Source of the DNA: a virus
DNA length: 26,193 nucleotides
Virus record (IMG/VR): IMGVR_UViG_3300021961_000551
Coordinates: 1-26,193 of that record
Strand: one strand, 5' to 3'
Below, piece after piece: positions 7,195 through 15,488 of the stretch. Every line of letters starts with the position of its first letter. The first letter of the stretch is position 1. Position numbers and translations under genes: made by a program. The notes beneath the pieces were generated by a model, which searched no databases, was not told the DNA's origin, and saw only the letters and a list, made by a program, of their open reading frames with translations.

Positions 7195-8537
7195 GTGTTC
7201 ACTCCCCATTTGTCAAGTGTTTTTTGCTTGCGCTGTTCGATGACCACCTCTTCGTATTCATCCGTCCAGTGCTTGATTCTGTCTCGTGCTATCGGAATGT
7301 ATTCCTCATCCCTTTCTATTCCGATGAATCCGAAACCTTGCGTAGTGGCCGCAATCCCTGTCGTGCCGCTCCCCATGAATGGGTCAAGGACGATCCCGTT
7401 TGGAGGCGTGATGAGTCGGCAAAGGTATTTCATCAAGTCCACGGGTTTGACGGTGGGGTGAATGTTTTTCATTATGGCGGCGTTCTCTTCTCCTTCCTGC
7501 AACCGCTTCTCAACACTGATTTCTCTTCCGATGCCGCCACTGTTATGCTGTGACTTCTTCGATGGGTGATGGTCAAGGCCTGCGTTTCGCTCGGCTTTGC
7601 TCGCCTTAGCGCAGTAAAAGAAACGGGCGGCTGAACCCGAATCACCGAATCCTCCCATCGGTGTTCCTGCTGGTCGGCTTTCTTTACCGTAGGCCGCACC
7701 ATCGTTGCCTCCATTCTTGACACCTGGCTTTCCGCTTTTGGTTTCGGGAAACAGACTCACGACCTCATCCGAGCCATCGTGAATGAAATTGGCGGGGAAG
7801 CGTCCAGCGTCATGCCTTTCTCCTTCGGGAGTCGATGAGCGACCTTTGTTCTCAACACCCACTTGATAAAGCGACCCCTCGCTTTTCCCTTCGCCCCATG
7901 CGCCGTCCTTTCCGCTATGCGGAATACGGCAAGCGTCAATGTTCAAGCCACCTGTCCCATGCTCAAGCACATTCTCAACGATAGTGCCGATGAGGGGCTT
8001 ACGGGCGACCACGATAGGCTCATGGGCGGGTTTGAGGGCTGAACCCCAACCATCCCATTGTTGCGCTTCGGGAGTGGTGGGCTTGGTTTCCATAGCCTGT
8101 TCCTTGAATCCTCCTTCATAGAGCGTATCAATCCCCGCAGTTTTACGGGCTAACGACCCATCTCCGAGCCTCTTTACCCCAACGACTTCCCGTTCCGCAC
8201 CTGCGGCTTTGTCTATCCCTTTGCTGATGTCATACGACTTCGGAAAGCCCGAACCATAGACCCACATGATTTGGTCACGAATCTCAAAGCCAGCATCCTC
8301 AACATTGACCACGAGGCGGTGATAGGTGCGAGAACCAGCGAAGGCCAGCAGGTGTCCACCATGCTTCAGCACCCGAAGGCATTCACGCCACACTTCGACA
8401 GAAGGAACATCGTAGTCCCATTTCTTTCCCATGAATGAAAGCCCGTATGGTGGATCGGTGACGATTGCATCAACCGAGTTATCATCAATCTCCTTCAACT
8501 TATCTAAGCAATCGCCATGAAGAAGTTGATAGGACAT
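7191..8537 (-). CDS. Beta-class DNA methyltransferase (DPPY type)
   Basis: A 448-aa SAM-dependent DNA methyltransferase. The catalytic D-P-P-Y is at 28-31, followed by G-L-S-F-M-G-K-K-W, a form very common in phage and prokaryotic solo methyltransferases. Near the C-terminus H-P-T-V-K-P and then V-L-D-P-F-M-G-S-G-T-T (383-393) form the SAM-binding motif. This order (catalytic motif first, SAM motif last) defines the beta class. The long Gly-rich middle (about 110-340) is the target-recognition region. I chose ATG 8537 because M-S-Y-Q-L-L-H-G-D-C is the usual beginning; TTG 8546, overlapping the upstream stop, is possible. DPPY makes N6-adenine the likelier target. No partner nuclease is seen. 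Confidence 0.85.
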   Translation of the reverse strand: MSYQLLHGDCLDKLKEIDDNSVDAIVTDPPYGLSFMGKKWDYDVPSVEVWRECLRVLKHGGHLLAFAGSRTYHRLVVNVEDAGFEIRDQIMWVYGSGFPKSYDISKGIDKAAGAEREVVGVKRLGDGSLARKTAGIDTLYEGGFKEQAMETKPTTPEAQQWDGWGSALKPAHEPIVVARKPLIGTIVENVLEHGTGGLNIDACRIPHSGKDGAWGEGKSEGSLYQVGVENKGRSSTPEGERHDAGRFPANFIHDGSDEVVSLFPETKSGKPGVKNGGNDGAAYGKESRPAGTPMGGFGDSGSAARFFYCAKASKAERNAGLDHHPSKKSQHNSGGIGREISVEKRLQEGEENAAIMKNIHPTVKPVDLMKYLCRLITPPNGIVLDPFMGSGTTGIAATTQGFGFIGIERDEEYIPIARDRIKHWTDEYEEVVIEQRKQKTLDKWGVNT

Positions 8538-8542
8538 ACGCC

Positions 8543-8728
8543 TCAATCCTCGTCGGGGGGTGAAGTGTATTGAATTTCAGCATCGCAACCGCTACATCGG
8601 AGGAATGAAACAATTCCCTCCCCTTCCATGCAACAGTCCTCTCTCGTAAAGTCGCTTTGCCAAATACATTCTGCGCCACACCACCAACAGGGGTGTGTTT
8701 TTCGTTTAGAAGCCTGCTTTTTCGTCAT
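8543..8728 (-). CDS. Small zinc-ribbon protein
   Basis: A 61-aa protein. ATG 8728 follows GGAGGTG by 8 bases and overlaps the end of the primase gene by 23 bases. C-W-W-C (residues 14-17) and C-S-G-C near residue 47 form a pair of zinc knuckles, with further cysteines between them (C22, C34, C35), so one four-Cys ribbon and perhaps a second partial site. The N-terminus is basic and the C-terminus acidic. Placement between primase and methyltransferase suggests an accessory DNA-binding or protein-docking role. This is inference; no family recognised. Confidence 0.65.
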   Translation of the reverse strand: MTKKQASKRKTHPCWWCGAECIWQSDFTREDCCMEGEGIVSFLRCSGCDAEIQYTSPPDED

Positions 8729-9812
8729 AATACGGACACCTCCCCACGCACAATCCTTCTCGGAAGAAGGTTGAACAGGTTGGAGTTTGATAGAATCGGT
8801 TCGCACCGTGGGATAGCATTTTTTGTGTGATGGTTGGGTTGTAGTCGGCCCAGTCCAGCGTCTTGATAAAGGCGTGGGTTTTGTTCACCACCTCCATGTT
8901 TTTCACTTGACTTGTTGCAGGTGGTCGAGCGAAGTTGCGAAAGAAGTCCATTAAATACATCATGAGATATGTCCTGTGCTGGTGCGTAGGGTTGCTTCCC
9001 TTCTCGCAGGCTCCTGCCGCTAAACAAGGCAGGACAGGAATGTTTTGAATCCTCTCCATCTCAATTTGAATGTCTTCGGCGTTGAATTGCACATCGGAAT
9101 AGGGAACAGCGAAGTGGTTGTTTGGGTCACGCTTGACGATTTCAATCTCCAATCCTTTCTCACCGACGAGGTAAAAACCAGGTTTCGGCTCCTGCGCCAT
9201 TTGTTCGTAGAACGACCATTTATCGCCCAATGAGCCAGGAAACAGGGGAATAGTCCACAAATTGCGCTTGAAATTGAAAGAGTTGGGGATTCGGATATGG
9301 CGGTCGGGGCGGAAAGAAACCACGGGGTCGAGGGTGACCAAGTCCATGTCCCGAACCCATTTGTTGATGAGGGTTCTGCCCGAAAACAACAACTCGTTGG
9401 CCTCCTTGGGGGGCAAGGCATATTCCTTATCCAGCATCACCCAAATGTGAAAGCCGCCACCTGTGAACCAAATAGCGTGTTTGATTTTGTTCTCAAGAAG
9501 GTGCATCGACAAACGCCATGCTTCCTCGGAACAGCGATCTCCTGCCTCCTCCTCGGTCATGCCCAACTTTTCCTCGGCCCTGTTCCTGTCCATATCCACG
9601 ACAAAGTGAGGAATAATAGCAGTTATGTATTCTGCACGAGTCCCGTTTGGTTTCAACTCCCTAAACCCATAAACCGTGGTTGTGATATTCTCCTTCCCGT
9701 TCATGGCATTGATGAATTTCTGCAAGCCCTCTCGGTTCTTGACCACCTTTCGGGTGTTCATGTCAACTTCCCTTGGGAAATGCTGAAAGAGGTTCCTCCC
9801 GCTCATGCTCAT
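8706..9812 (-). CDS. Archaeo-eukaryotic primase, PriS-like with PriL-like Fe-S C-terminus
   Basis: A 368-aa protein expected to make primers on single-stranded DNA. The catalytic half shows V-V-D73-M-D75 (metal-binding DxD), G-G-G-F-H122-I-W (nucleotide-binding sxH-type motif) and L-D162-P followed by the basic R-I-P-N-S-F-N-F-K segment (174-182), all diagnostic of the primase fold. The C-terminal part (about 260-368) has C263 (or C269), C346, C355 and C359 around a G-S-N-P-T-H-Q-H-R helix, matching the 4Fe-4S domain of the large primase subunit. Both subunit types are therefore in one chain, as in some plasmid and viral primase-polymerases. ATG 9812 overlaps the upstream stop; ATG 9806 has better Shine-Dalgarno spacing. 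A primase-polymerase activity cannot be excluded. Confidence 0.8.
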   Translation of the reverse strand: MSMSGRNLFQHFPREVDMNTRKVVKNREGLQKFINAMNGKENITTTVYGFRELKPNGTRAEYITAIIPHFVVDMDRNRAEEKLGMTEEEAGDRCSEEAWRLSMHLLENKIKHAIWFTGGGFHIWVMLDKEYALPPKEANELLFSGRTLINKWVRDMDLVTLDPVVSFRPDRHIRIPNSFNFKRNLWTIPLFPGSLGDKWSFYEQMAQEPKPGFYLVGEKGLEIEIVKRDPNNHFAVPYSDVQFNAEDIQIEMERIQNIPVLPCLAAGACEKGSNPTHQHRTYLMMYLMDFFRNFARPPATSQVKNMEVVNKTHAFIKTLDWADYNPTITQKMLSHGANRFYQTPTCSTFFREGLCVGRCPYYDEKAGF

Positions 9813-10021
9813 GCCTCAATGGTTTCGTTGGAGAAAGACGGGCTGTGAACCCTTTCTCCTCGTTTGTTCGATGCCTCCCACGAGAACATGTTGAGGGAAC
9901 AGGGGCGGCAAAGTGTCGCCCGCTTCATTTGTTCCCCAAGCAACTCCCATGTAACAGAAGAAACGATTTTGCGACGACATCCACAAACACTGCAAGTGCC
10001 AATTTCTCTTGCCCTCATCAT
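9809..10021 (-). CDS. Small zinc-ribbon protein
   Basis: A 70-aa protein. The ATG at 10021 (or 10018) follows GAGGTGACGA and overlaps the stop of the nuclease gene upstream. C10-S-V-C13-G-C15 and C38-R-P-C41 form a treble-clef or ribbon-like four-Cys zinc site. The rest is basic. Its stop overlaps the primase start, so nuclease, zinc protein and primase are translationally chained. A DNA-binding accessory role next to the primase is plausible but not shown by the sequence. A second frame over the same bases gives a similar length but lacks the paired cysteines. Confidence 0.65.
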   Translation of the reverse strand: MMRAREIGTCSVCGCRRKIVSSVTWELLGEQMKRATLCRPCSLNMFSWEASNKRGERVHSPSFSNETIEA

Positions 10022-11049
10022 TCGTCACCTCGTAGAACCGCACCGTATTTGGGACAATACCCCTTGACGGCACACCATGGTTCACAAATCCTTGACTCGG
10101 CCCCCACTGGCTTCACAGCGAATGCGTCCCACTGCTTAACCTGCCCCATGCTCATGTGCGTCAAGACCATGTTTCGTATGTTCTCCATGACCTTCTTAAT
10201 CGAAGCAATTTGAACAGGCTCAACAAACCGATACGCAGAATCTCCCAACACGAGGCCCATTTGTTTCGCCTCCTTGTCAGTGACTCCTCCCGTATGATCC
10301 CATCCCCAATAGGCGGCATCCATGCCCCCAAAGTCTGCGTCCTTGGATTTCTTGATGAGGATTGCGTAGAACGCCATCTCCTCTCTCATGCTCTCCAACT
10401 TGAAGTTGCTATCCTTGTTCCAAACACCAGTCTTCAATTCATGCAGGTGCAAGTCCTTCCAGTTGCCCTCGTCGTCTAATTCTGCGTAGGCTCGGTCAAC
10501 GATTCCCGTTAAGTGAACAAGAACAGGTTTGCCGAACACATCAATTTCAACGATTGCGTCAAAGGGCAACTCGTTAAGGACAGGAAGGAAGTCGTGAGCA
10601 TCCGAATGAATCAAACGCAGTGCTTCCTTCTCCATGAATTTGCGAAGGTGAATTTCCTCGCCCAAGGTGAACGGTTTAGCGGGGGTGATAACCCCTTCCC
10701 ATTCCTTTTCGATTGATTCCGAGGGGATGTATTTCTTGAAGGTTGACAGGATCGTATCGTAGTCCTGCTTCTTCAATTCGGCCAAATCCTCTTCTTGATA
10801 CAGGTTGTGATAGAAATCCTCCACTGCATCGTGAACATTTGTTCCCCGAACCATGTTGTCGTTTTGTGGCTCCTTGACACCGAGAATGTATTTGATGTAG
10901 GCCTGCTGTTCGCAGAACCCGAAGGTGTTGTAGGAGGTCTTGGAGATACGCAGAATGGTCTTGCCCCCCATTGAGGGGTTCCATGCGTATGACGACTTCA
11001 AATCCGAATTCGGAATATCAAAGACGCGTGGCTCTTTTCGGGTAAGCAT
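10018..11049 (-). CDS. Cas4/RecB-family PD-(D/E)xK nuclease with Fe-S cysteines
   Basis: A 343-aa protein. Motifs run in the order of the RecB/Cas4 family: C46, R-G-T-N-V-H73 (the H of motif I), G-I-V-D185-R (motif II Asp), E204-L-K206 (the ExK of motif III), a following M-R-E-E-M-A-F-Y helix (QxxxY-like), and C322, C326, C332 at the C-terminus. One N-terminal plus three C-terminal cysteines is the arrangement that binds a 4Fe-4S cluster in Cas4 and AddB-type exonucleases. The protein would resect DNA ends. ATG 11049 follows GAGGTGGACAC. It lies directly after a RecA-superfamily ATPase, a pairing typical of viral recombination modules. There are no cas genes nearby, so a CRISPR role is unlikely. 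Confidence 0.85.
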   Translation of the reverse strand: MLTRKEPRVFDIPNSDLKSSYAWNPSMGGKTILRISKTSYNTFGFCEQQAYIKYILGVKEPQNDNMVRGTNVHDAVEDFYHNLYQEEDLAELKKQDYDTILSTFKKYIPSESIEKEWEGVITPAKPFTLGEEIHLRKFMEKEALRLIHSDAHDFLPVLNELPFDAIVEIDVFGKPVLVHLTGIVDRAYAELDDEGNWKDLHLHELKTGVWNKDSNFKLESMREEMAFYAILIKKSKDADFGGMDAAYWGWDHTGGVTDKEAKQMGLVLGDSAYRFVEPVQIASIKKVMENIRNMVLTHMSMGQVKQWDAFAVKPVGAESRICEPWCAVKGYCPKYGAVLRGDE

Positions 11050-11058
11050 GTGTCCACC

Positions 11059-12210
11059 TCAACTGTTCCAAAGAACATCGTCGGGGTGTTCAAACGAACC
11101 GTCACGAAGGCCCTTCCAGCCATGCCAAACGCCGCCGTCGCTGTTCTTCTCAAACAGAACCACGGAGGGCGGCACATGAAGAGATTGGCGGTTGTCGGTG
11201 AGCGTAGCGACGGAATGGGAAACCCCAGTCAACGCTCCGCTTTCATCACGCTCTCGCTCAATGCGAATTTCAATGATTTGCTGAAGCCATGCCTCGGTGT
11301 GGCCCGTAAGCCAGTTGGGGACTTCGGCTCCTGCGATTTCATTCCCCTGCGAGTCGTAGGAGGGCTTCATGTGTGCGATGAAATAACAGTGAACGCCACG
11401 GCGAGCAATCTCCATAAGGGCCATCATCGCGCTATTGTAGCGGTTCTTTCGGATGTTCCAGTTGAAGCGACCGATCTTGGTGGTGGTCTTCTGTCCTGCG
11501 ACAGCGATACCGTCCACGCCCAATTCCAAGTCCTCAATTTTCATCACGGTTTCACAGATGTTCAACCAGTGGTCTGCGCCGTCAAAGACCAGCGTTTTGA
11601 GGTATGGGTTTGGCATACGGCCATGTTCGGCATAATACGCGTTCTGCCGCTCCGCCTGTTCTGCGGCTTCTTGGAGGATGTCGAGGGCGCGTTGGAATGA
11701 AGCAGGGAAGTCCTGCGGGACACGGCTTTGGGTCTTCGCAAGAACCCATGGGTTGATGACAACGATGTTCGCCGCCTTGTCACGGTGATGAGCAGACTTC
11801 GTGGATTCTCCGCCCAAGTCGTAGTCCATGTGCCAAATCTCCGCACCGTTGGCGATTTCCTCATCAGTGAGGGAATCCATGACCGCCCCCGACTTTCCAG
11901 CCTTGGGGGGTGCGGCGATTCCTGCAAAGACGATGCGTGGGCTTCGCTTGCTGATGCCTCGTGCCGCCTGCACAATCCTTCCACCTGCGGTGGCGGAGAA
12001 GGTCTTGACAGGGGGTGCGGGGGTGTGTGAAGGCTCAACGACAGGCTCCTCTTCGACGGGAGGGAAACCCTCATCGGGGTCGTTTTGAGGCCAGTTGTCG
12101 GTGATCACTGGCTCCTGTTCAACGGGAGGTTCTGCGACCTCAACAACGGGAGTCGTCTGCGGCTTGTTGGTGTCCACAGGCTCCCACTTGCCAAAGAAAC
12201 CTGCGCTCAT
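11059..12210 (-). CDS. RecA-superfamily ATPase (RadA/Sak4/AAA_24-like)
   Basis: A 383-aa protein. The first ~75 residues are a disordered Pro/Glu/Val-rich tail. The ATPase core has A-P-P-K-A-G-K-S at 100-107 as Walker A, with Ala replacing the first Gly, and L-V-F-D-G (207-211) as Walker B. A region near H-C-Y-F-I-A-H-M-K would match the sensor strand of RecA-type folds. Phage Sak4 and AAA_24 nucleotide-binding proteins, which act in single-strand annealing or strand exchange, are the closest match I can name; a divergent RadA is the alternative. ATG 12210 overlaps the upstream stop (ATGA). Its neighbours are a nuclease downstream and a possible single-strand binder upstream, consistent with a recombination-dependent replication unit. 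Confidence 0.7.
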   Translation of the reverse strand: MSAGFFGKWEPVDTNKPQTTPVVEVAEPPVEQEPVITDNWPQNDPDEGFPPVEEEPVVEPSHTPAPPVKTFSATAGGRIVQAARGISKRSPRIVFAGIAAPPKAGKSGAVMDSLTDEEIANGAEIWHMDYDLGGESTKSAHHRDKAANIVVINPWVLAKTQSRVPQDFPASFQRALDILQEAAEQAERQNAYYAEHGRMPNPYLKTLVFDGADHWLNICETVMKIEDLELGVDGIAVAGQKTTTKIGRFNWNIRKNRYNSAMMALMEIARRGVHCYFIAHMKPSYDSQGNEIAGAEVPNWLTGHTEAWLQQIIEIRIERERDESGALTGVSHSVATLTDNRQSLHVPPSVVLFEKNSDGGVWHGWKGLRDGSFEHPDDVLWNS

Positions 12211-13514
12211 TGTTCATACCCCATGTCAAGGTGCGAGAGGCTGTTCACATCAGCATCAATGTTCGGTGCGACGATAGAGCGCAAAGGCATGGCATAAACA
12301 GCCTTGGCATCCATGTTGATGTTGAGGTCGCCACTGGTGGCTTCCCAAGAGCGGGTGCGAACAATGGCCCACACACGGGAACCCTTGGTGTAGTCGTGCC
12401 AGCCATCGGCCTTCTTGACCTTGAAGGCGTGGTGTTCGTTGACGAGGCGACGGGAGACATCAACCCACATGGAGGCGGTGGGGTCATCACGGCGCAACGA
12501 TTGACTGGCAATCGTCAAGGCGTGTTTGTAGCCGCCCTCGGTGTATTGGTTCTCTTTGCCATCGTGGTCGATGTAGTCCACAACGCCAGTGACAGCGAAA
12601 ATCGGCCCGAAGTCTCGGCCCGACTGAAGGATGACTCGGTGTTGCATGTGGTAATCGAACACCTCTCCCAAGTCCACAACGGGGGTGAATTGAGCGAGGT
12701 ATTGGTCGGGAGAGAACATGCGGGTGGCAGTGGCGAGGTTGGCCTCATCCACCCAGTCCAAACCGTAGTCGGGCGCGATGTCCAGTGCCTTGAGAATTTT
12801 TCTGTTCTCGTCGTTCCATGCAGACTCAATCTCCGCCTTGAAGGTAATGGGGCGGAGGAGTTGGAGGTCAACATCAGCCGCACCGAATGAGCATTCAAGA
12901 GGCATGATTTCGGGCAGGGGGCCATCCTCCATGAAGGAGGTTTTGCGGTTGCCAACAAAGAGCCATGTGCGCTTCGGCATGTAAGCCGTCTTGGGTTTGT
13001 TGTCGTCACGCAGGAGGCAAATGTTTGAGGCATCAAGGGGAATCACCCAACGGGGCTTCTCGTCCTTGGCATCCTCGGTGTGAATGGTGGTGTCGTTGCC
13101 GTCAACAACATGCCACTTGCCGTCGCGCTCAAAACAGCGACCGATCTTGACGATGCGCTCATTCATTTTGATGCCATAACGAAGGGTTTGGCTGATGTTG
13201 GCTCGTGCTGATTCGACAGCGAGGTTGCGCTGGCGTTCCATGGTGTCTCGCTCGCCATCGTAACCGATGAGCATCCCGACCCATTCTTCGCCCTTCCCAC
13301 TGCTTCCACGGCGGTTTTCTGTAACTTCCCACGAGGCGGAAAAGAAATCAAAGTCTTCTTCGTCCAACGCCGTGACCTTCCTGCCTGCGGCTTCCCAAAT
13401 TTCGGGGAAATTTGCTTGCACGAACACGCCAAACTCTTCCAGCGTTTCTTCGTCGTTCCATCCGTTCTTCTGCTTCATTCGGTTCAATGCTTCGTTCATC
13501 ATGTCGTTCACCAT
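12207..13514 (-). CDS. Unknown protein heading the replication block, possible ssDNA-binding protein
   Basis: A 435-aa protein with no motif I can name with confidence. The ATG at 13514 is the first after the promoter at 13533-13561; ATG 13502 has a GGTGA Shine-Dalgarno 5 bases upstream and may be used instead. The chain is mixed alpha/beta. Residues of the type G-K-W-H-V-V-D-G-N-D and F-A-V-T-G-V-V-D-Y-I-D look like OB-fold strands, and there are many aromatic residues. Being first in an operon with a RecA-like ATPase, nuclease, primase and helicase, an RPA-like single-strand-binding role is a reasonable guess, but it rests on context only. It ends in an ATGA overlap with the ATPase gene. 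Confidence 0.7.
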   Translation of the reverse strand: MVNDMMNEALNRMKQKNGWNDEETLEEFGVFVQANFPEIWEAAGRKVTALDEEDFDFFSASWEVTENRRGSSGKGEEWVGMLIGYDGERDTMERQRNLAVESARANISQTLRYGIKMNERIVKIGRCFERDGKWHVVDGNDTTIHTEDAKDEKPRWVIPLDASNICLLRDDNKPKTAYMPKRTWLFVGNRKTSFMEDGPLPEIMPLECSFGAADVDLQLLRPITFKAEIESAWNDENRKILKALDIAPDYGLDWVDEANLATATRMFSPDQYLAQFTPVVDLGEVFDYHMQHRVILQSGRDFGPIFAVTGVVDYIDHDGKENQYTEGGYKHALTIASQSLRRDDPTASMWVDVSRRLVNEHHAFKVKKADGWHDYTKGSRVWAIVRTRSWEATSGDLNINMDAKAVYAMPLRSIVAPNIDADVNSLSHLDMGYEQ

Positions 13515-13532
13515 TTTTCGTCTGCGACAAAC

Positions 13533-13561
13533 CCTCCGAAGGCGGTCAGACACTTAAAGGC
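13533..13561 (-). promoter_or_regulatory. Promoter P5 of the replication block
   Basis: On the minus strand, GCCTTTAAGTG is followed by TCTGACCGCCTTCGGAGG. The TATA-like box includes the stop codon (TAA, 13554-13556) of the upstream gene. C-T-G-A-C-C-G-C and T-T-C-G-G-A-G are the same words found in P1 (25987-26014). The box centre is about 42 bases from ATG 13514, as at P1, P2 and P3. Confidence 0.6.
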
Positions 13562-14024
13562 TCTCGTATGTGCTATCAAGGAGAGACAGTGCTTCAATCA
13601 CTTCCTCATGGTTTCGGGGTTGCTTCAGCACCCCGTTTAGATGTCGCACCATTTCATACCCTTTAGGATTTTTGAGCAACCACTTTAGCGACTGGACTGA
13701 ATGAAGAATGCGCGTGATTTCTTCGGGGTTGACATAGACCTTCTTTGGCTCAAGCCCCAGTCCAACCAAAGCCGCCTTTACCCCATCGTTGAATCGAATA
13801 AACCAAACCTTCGGCTGAATCAAATATCCGCATTTGCGATCAACAGAACGCTGGCAAACAATGTCAGCCCTCATCGAATGGACGAGAACCAATGTTTGAA
13901 TCATTGATGTTGTGAGGCCGCTATTTTTGAAATTGGGTAAAGAATCAAAATCAGCACCCATACCCCTAAAATCACTGCCATTATCGGTAGCATCAAAATC
14001 AAAGATGCCACCCTCTTCTTCCAT
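13554..14024 (-). CDS. Protein of unknown function
   Basis: A 156-aa protein. ATG 14024 has GGTGA 6 bases upstream and starts 6 bases after the ligase-like gene ends. The first ~35 residues are acidic and Gly/Asp-rich (E-E-E-G-G, F-D-F-D), probably disordered. The rest is predicted helical with a hydrophobic centre (T-L-V-L-V-H) and two cysteines that do not form a clear metal site. It is the last gene of its block, and its stop codon is part of the next promoter. No family recognised; a regulatory or adaptor role would fit equally well. Confidence 0.65.
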   Translation of the reverse strand: MEEEGGIFDFDATDNGSDFRGMGADFDSLPNFKNSGLTTSMIQTLVLVHSMRADIVCQRSVDRKCGYLIQPKVWFIRFNDGVKAALVGLGLEPKKVYVNPEEITRILHSVQSLKWLLKNPKGYEMVRHLNGVLKQPRNHEEVIEALSLLDSTYESL

Positions 14025-14030
14025 CCGTCT

Positions 14031-15488
14031 TCACCATTCCAAATTTGCATCGGTTATCCCATCCGAAAGGAAGTCAAGTTGTTCAACACGAACCACTTTG
14101 CCCTTCCCTGCGTTTTCAGCGACGGAAACAATCTCGCCTTGAACATATCCCCCAAATTCACCCCAACCTGCCGAAATGACATCCACATTGACGAACACGG
14201 GTGACTTCATCAAGACCTTTTCGCCTTCGTATGCCGACGAGGATTCACAAAAAGACCTCAAGCGTTTCGAGGTGTCAACACTTGCTTCCACTATTCCGAC
14301 CTCCAAATAGTCGTCGCCATCAACTGCGCCAAGAATCCATTTAGAAAGCGACACGCCGCTATTCTCCACAACCTCGCCCCACACGCCACCCAAGACCACA
14401 AAGACGCACTGGTTCTCTTGCTTGTCCACCAACACGACCTCATCCTTTGTGTTCTCATAGGACAACAACGCATGAGCAGACCATATTAAAACCGCTTTGT
14501 CGTTTGATTTAGCAGTGGCCGCCGCAGAAGGAAATGGATGTTGTTCCATTGGTTTGACGAGCATTTTCGGAATAGCCTTCCGTCGCTGTTCAAAGGTTTG
14601 TTCGGTTTGGTTGTATGAGTCAATGACCATCACCTCAAGGTCACGACCGTAAGCGTATTCGACGAGGTAAATGCCATCATCAAGAGCAGTGAATGGGACA
14701 GCCCAACCGAACATGTCCTCGTCCACCACGGCCTGTTCAAATTGATGCCCTGCGCTATCAAAGAGCGTGATTGATTCCTTGCTCTTGTGTAAGGTCATAA
14801 ACACGCCTTCGGGCGAGCAGGAATAACACTTGGAGAAATTGATTGATTCAATGGTGCTGGTGATCGGCGTGGGGATGATGAGTCCTTGATTGACCCTCGG
14901 AGCCTGTGCCTCAAACAGCGCATCGTAATCTCGTAAAGAACACAACTTGGCGACTTGACGAAAACCAGTTATCAAACAGGCCCTCCTCATTTGCGTGAAT
15001 GGAAATTCGTTTGCTATGCTCAATGCTTTGATGATGTGAATTCGTTTGCACAATGAAGAAACAACGGACAAACGGCGAAACAAAATCCGAAGGTCGGTGC
15101 TGGTGATACGAGCAAAACAAGGACGAAGCAACAAAGCACGACCTTCATTTGTTTGGTCTTTAGACAAGACGCGTTCAATGATGCGAGACACTGTGGCTAA
15201 ATTCATGGTGGTCGATTCGGCTTGACTCAATGAGGAGATGAGCAAAACCAAGTCGGGGTTTTCATCAACTTCTTCGGGGTATGCGTCGGTCAAGTTGAAG
15301 AAAATTTCTCGGAAGTCCTCATCGGAAAGCCTCACTGATGATGCAGGGGAATAGAAGAAATGAATCAACTCCCACTGTTCACTGTTGGAGTTGGCTATGC
15401 ACCCTGCTATGGCGTTGTGAGGATGGCGCAATTTAGGAAGGACTCGCGCCGTTTCAGCGACGAGGCGGAAGGAAATCACCTTCACCAC
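14031..15488 (-). CDS. ATP-dependent DNA ligase homologue with lost catalytic lysine
   Basis: A 485-aa protein that aligns by eye over the full length of archaeal ATP-dependent DNA ligases. There is a helical N-terminal DNA-binding half (1-195), then a linker like the 'P.G.P..PM' segment (196-208). The adenylation core follows: T-L-H-K-S at 232-236 fits the strand after KYDG, and V-I-D-S-Y ... F-E-Q-R-R-K-A-I (288-306) fits the FDxLYxDG...ERR segment. Last is an OB domain with V-V-L-G-G-V-W-G (364-371) and W-I-L-G-A-V-D-G-D (384-392). The nucleotidyl-lysine motif KxDG reads S-P-E-G at 225-228, and the following Arg is Phe, so sealing activity is probably lost. GTG 15488 is the likely start, overlapping the previous stop. 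It may act as a structural clamp or decoy. Confidence 0.55.
   Translation of the reverse strand: MVKVISFRLVAETARVLPKLRHPHNAIAGCIANSNSEQWELIHFFYSPASSVRLSDEDFREIFFNLTDAYPEEVDENPDLVLLISSLSQAESTTMNLATVSRIIERVLSKDQTNEGRALLLRPCFARITSTDLRILFRRLSVVSSLCKRIHIIKALSIANEFPFTQMRRACLITGFRQVAKLCSLRDYDALFEAQAPRVNQGLIIPTPITSTIESINFSKCYSCSPEGVFMTLHKSKESITLFDSAGHQFEQAVVDEDMFGWAVPFTALDDGIYLVEYAYGRDLEVMVIDSYNQTEQTFEQRRKAIPKMLVKPMEQHPFPSAAATAKSNDKAVLIWSAHALLSYENTKDEVVLVDKQENQCVFVVLGGVWGEVVENSGVSLSKWILGAVDGDDYLEVGIVEASVDTSKRLRSFCESSSAYEGEKVLMKSPVFVNVDVISAGWGEFGGYVQGEIVSVAENAGKGKVVRVEQLDFLSDGITDANLEW

Noticed and set aside
10018-11049. CRISPR-associated Cas4
   Set aside because: No repeat array and no cas1, cas2 or effector gene is present; the RecB-like nuclease lies in a replication block, as in many viruses.
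12210-12890. 226-codon plus-strand frame
   Set aside because: Antisense to a gene that tiles with its neighbours through ATGA overlap and promoter P5; no start signal of its own.
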